Shown: piece by piece, positions 5,236-6,521 of the stretch
Numbering within the stretch: position 1 is the stretch's first letter
How the letters are laid out: each line of letters starts with the position of its first letter
Origin: Arenicella sp.
GTDB lineage: Bacteria > Pseudomonadota > Gammaproteobacteria > Arenicellales > Arenicellaceae
Assembly: GCA_018677115.1 (NCBI GenBank)
Contig: JAHHOC010000385.1
Span: 1 to 6,521 of the forward strand
DNA length: 6,521 bases
Direction: 5' to 3'
Notes under the pieces: model-generated
What the model saw: the letters and a program-made list of their open reading frames with translations, nothing else
Database searches by the model: none
What the model was told of the DNA's origin: nothing
Translations under genes and position numbers: made by a program

Positions 5236-6375
5236 GTGACAATTAAAGCCAGAAAACTTGTGAAAATATCGACCCTGTTGACCTGCCTTTGGATGGCAGC
5301 AATTTTGCCGCTAAGCGTTGCGGCGTCTCATGGCCAAATCCACAACAGCATCGACGGCAAGAAATACATGTGTCCTCCCTGCTACCATGTCGAGGGCTTC
5401 AGTGGTGAGCTGTTTGAACACGATGGCACATGTCCTGTATGTGGCATGAACCTTATCGAACAGGTGGAGGGTAAGGATGTTGGCGACATCTCGCTGGCCA
5501 GCGGTTCCGGAAATTTTGTGGTCCGCGGTGGGCCAGCGCACGCGGATAAAAAGGTGACGGTGTTTTATCACCGACCGGCAAACTTTAACCCACAGTCGCG
5601 CATCCTGCTGGTGATTCCGGGCGCAGGGCGTAATGGCTGGAGCTACCGGGATGCCTGGATCGATGCCAGCGAAGAACACAATGTGCTGGTGCTGTCTCCA
5701 GCCTACATGGAACAGGATTATGATTTCGCCGCCTATCACCTTGGCGGAGTGGTTTCCAATCTCCAGCTCGATAATGTAGATCAAGCTGAAGTCAAGGAGA
5801 CCAACCGCTACCGCCTACGCGACGAAGACATCAGCTTTGATCTTAATCCCCAACCCGGGCAATGGCTTTTTAATGACTTTGACCGCGTTTTCGACATGGT
5901 GGTCAAGGCCACCGGCTCTGAGCAGGTCAGCTATGATATTTTCGGGCATTCTGCAGGCGGCCAGATTCTGCACCGCATGGTGCTGCTGCAGAAGGTGAGC
6001 AAGGCGCACCGTATCGTGGCGTCTAACGCTGGTTTTTACACCCTGCCAGATTTACAGCAGCCACCCATGTTCGGGGTCAAGGGACTGCCAGTCGATGGAT
6101 CGCAGTTACGCAGCGCCTTCGCCAGAAAGCTGGTTCTATTGATTGGTGAGCTCGACAATGAAACTGAAACACGCGGCACTATGCTGCACACGCCGCTGGC
6201 TGATCAACAGGGCCAAGGCCGGTTGGCCCGTGCCCGGCACTTTCATCAACGAAGTCAGGTGATAGCTGACGAGTTTGGTGCCCCTTGCAACTGGGCACTT
6301 GAAGTGGTGCCGGGTGTTGGGCACGAATCGCGCAAGATGAGCCAAGCGGCAGCGTTGTATCTGTATTCCAACTAG
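5236..6375 (+). CDS. Secreted alpha/beta hydrolase with an N-terminal CPPC/CPVCGM metal-binding ribbon
   Basis: This is a 379-residue protein from GTG at 5236, chosen for its GGAG site and because it begins directly at a signal peptide: MTIKARKLVK, then a hydrophobic core, with cleavage likely after SVAA (residue 30). The mature N terminus holds a heavy-metal-binding ribbon: KYMCPPCYHVEG (Cys46, Cys49, His51) and GTCPVCGMNLI (Cys66, Cys69, Met71). This resembles the YTCPMHP...CPxCGMxL domain known from copper and silver efflux proteins. After a linker the alpha/beta-hydrolase fold follows: RILLVIPGAGRNG (122-134, oxyanion-loop region), the nucleophile elbow FGHSAGGQ with Ser239, an LLIGELDNE strand with Asp307 as candidate acid, and VPGVGHES with His363. 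The triad looks complete, so it is probably an active periplasmic esterase-like enzyme of unknown substrate. Its sequence is closer to the dienelactone-hydrolase or depolymerase-like groups than to lipases, but I cannot place it exactly. The copper genes at 1-1250 are not adjacent. Confidence 0.83.
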   Translation: MTIKARKLVKISTLLTCLWMAAILPLSVAASHGQIHNSIDGKKYMCPPCYHVEGFSGELFEHDGTCPVCGMNLIEQVEGKDVGDISLASGSGNFVVRGGPAHADKKVTVFYHRPANFNPQSRILLVIPGAGRNGWSYRDAWIDASEEHNVLVLSPAYMEQDYDFAAYHLGGVVSNLQLDNVDQAEVKETNRYRLRDEDISFDLNPQPGQWLFNDFDRVFDMVVKATGSEQVSYDIFGHSAGGQILHRMVLLQKVSKAHRIVASNAGFYTLPDLQQPPMFGVKGLPVDGSQLRSAFARKLVLLIGELDNETETRGTMLHTPLADQQGQGRLARARHFHQRSQVIADEFGAPCNWALEVVPGVGHESRKMSQAAALYLYSN

Positions 6376-6379
6376 CGCA

Positions 6380-6421
6380 TTCCTTTACATACTTAAGGAA
6401 AACAGGATTGAGGAAAACAGG
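6380..6421 (+). repeat. Inverted hexamer and 15-base tandem duplication after the hydrolase
   Basis: TTCCTT (6380-6385) and AAGGAA (6395-6400) form a perfect six-base inverted repeat with a nine-base spacer, five bases after the hydrolase stop. AGGAAAACAGG then occurs twice, at 6396-6406 and 6411-6421, with a 15-base period. The second copy runs into the REP-like hairpin. A T-run does not follow the stem on the + strand, so termination there is doubtful. Confidence 0.4.
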
Positions 6422-6454
6422 GGCCAGCGGGATGGATACCCAAATCTGACCCCT
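6419..6454 (-). terminator. REP-like hairpin, possible terminator of the incoming - strand gene
   Basis: AGGGGCCAG (6419-6427) and CTGACCCCT (6446-6454) are inverted. On the - strand the RNA would read AGGGGUCAG, an 18-base loop, then CUGGCCCCU; all nine pairs form, with one U-G, whereas the + strand copy has a C-A mismatch. The - strand continues with GTTTTCC, a short T-rich tail. The hairpin lies 15 bases beyond the TAA of the - strand gene, a good terminator position. The end GGGGTCAGA is identical to that of the element at 2462, so it is also a REP-like repeat. Confidence 0.5.
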
Positions 6455-6469
6455 TAAAACAGCTATCTA

Positions 6470-6521
6470 TTATTCCTTGATCTCTACCAAAACAACTTCC
6501 AGCGGGTTGTCACCTATATTC
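6470..6521 (-). CDS. C-terminal end of a - strand gene entering from the right edge
   Basis: Read leftward from 6520, the complementary strand is open for 16 codons, NIGDNPLEVVLVEIKE, and ends with TAA at 6472-6470. The pattern NxGDxPLxVVxVExK is typical of the last two strands of small cupin-fold proteins as I remember them, but 16 residues cannot prove the family. The gene would converge with the hydrolase, with the REP-like hairpin between the two stops. It is too short to judge by coding statistics; the sensible tail and the nearby hairpin support it. Confidence 0.5.
   Translation of the reverse strand, partial: NIGDNPLEVVLVEIKE

Noticed and set aside
5058..5246. A 62-codon + strand open frame before the hydrolase
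   Set aside because: There is no ribosome site or protein pattern, and it overlaps the GTG start in another frame.
5266..5289. Lipoprotein signal in the hydrolase (LLTC)
   Set aside because: Thr before the Cys does not fit a lipobox, and the hydrophobic segment continues well beyond the Cys; an ordinary signal peptide fits better.
5311..5784. A 157-codon open frame on the - strand
   Set aside because: It lies wholly opposite the hydrolase coding region, whose ribbon and fold motifs are clear; the translation shows no recognisable domain.

Overview
The window looks like chromosomal DNA of a Gram-negative gammaproteobacterium, probably environmental or marine. This is an inference from protein similarity remembered for each family, from moderate GC with AT-rich intergenic spots, and from the signal peptides; no rRNA or marker gene fixes the taxon. 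Coding density is high and no stretch longer than 300 bases lacks a gene. There is no tRNA, CRISPR array, transposase or phage gene.

Left part (1-1250), copper handling on the + strand: the 3' end of a cupredoxin-domain protein, a CueR-like MerR regulator four bases behind it, and a CopG/DUF411 periplasmic copper protein with the CxCC motif. The three are close together and probably form one operon whose promoter lies left of the window.

Middle part (1338-4587), three + strand metabolic enzymes: a class III (CaiB/BaiF) CoA-transferase resembling succinyl-CoA:glutarate CoA-transferase, a short-chain dehydrogenase of the monomeric carbonyl-reductase (CBR1) type, and a nitronate-monooxygenase-like flavoprotein that carries Gln where the family has its catalytic His. 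Gaps of 126 and 154 bases separate them, and the last has its own AT-rich promoter/operator region with a 19-base palindrome, so they may be separate units. The CoA-transferase stop codon lies inside a REP-like palindromic element, and the protein lacks the usual C-terminal tail.

Right part (4673-6521): a small exported two-cysteine protein on the - strand, divergent from a secreted alpha/beta hydrolase on the + strand whose mature N terminus is a CPPC/CPVCGM metal-binding ribbon. The hydrolase converges on the last 16 codons of a - strand gene that enters from the right edge. Between these two ends lies a second REP-like hairpin with the same GGGGTCAG terminus, here on the - strand, followed by a T-rich run.

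The main points of interest are the metal-ribbon/hydrolase fusion, the pair of REP-like elements (one redefining a gene end), the His-to-Gln change in the flavoprotein with its palindromic operator, and the variant metal loop of the MerR regulator. I did not find a wholly new multi-gene system.
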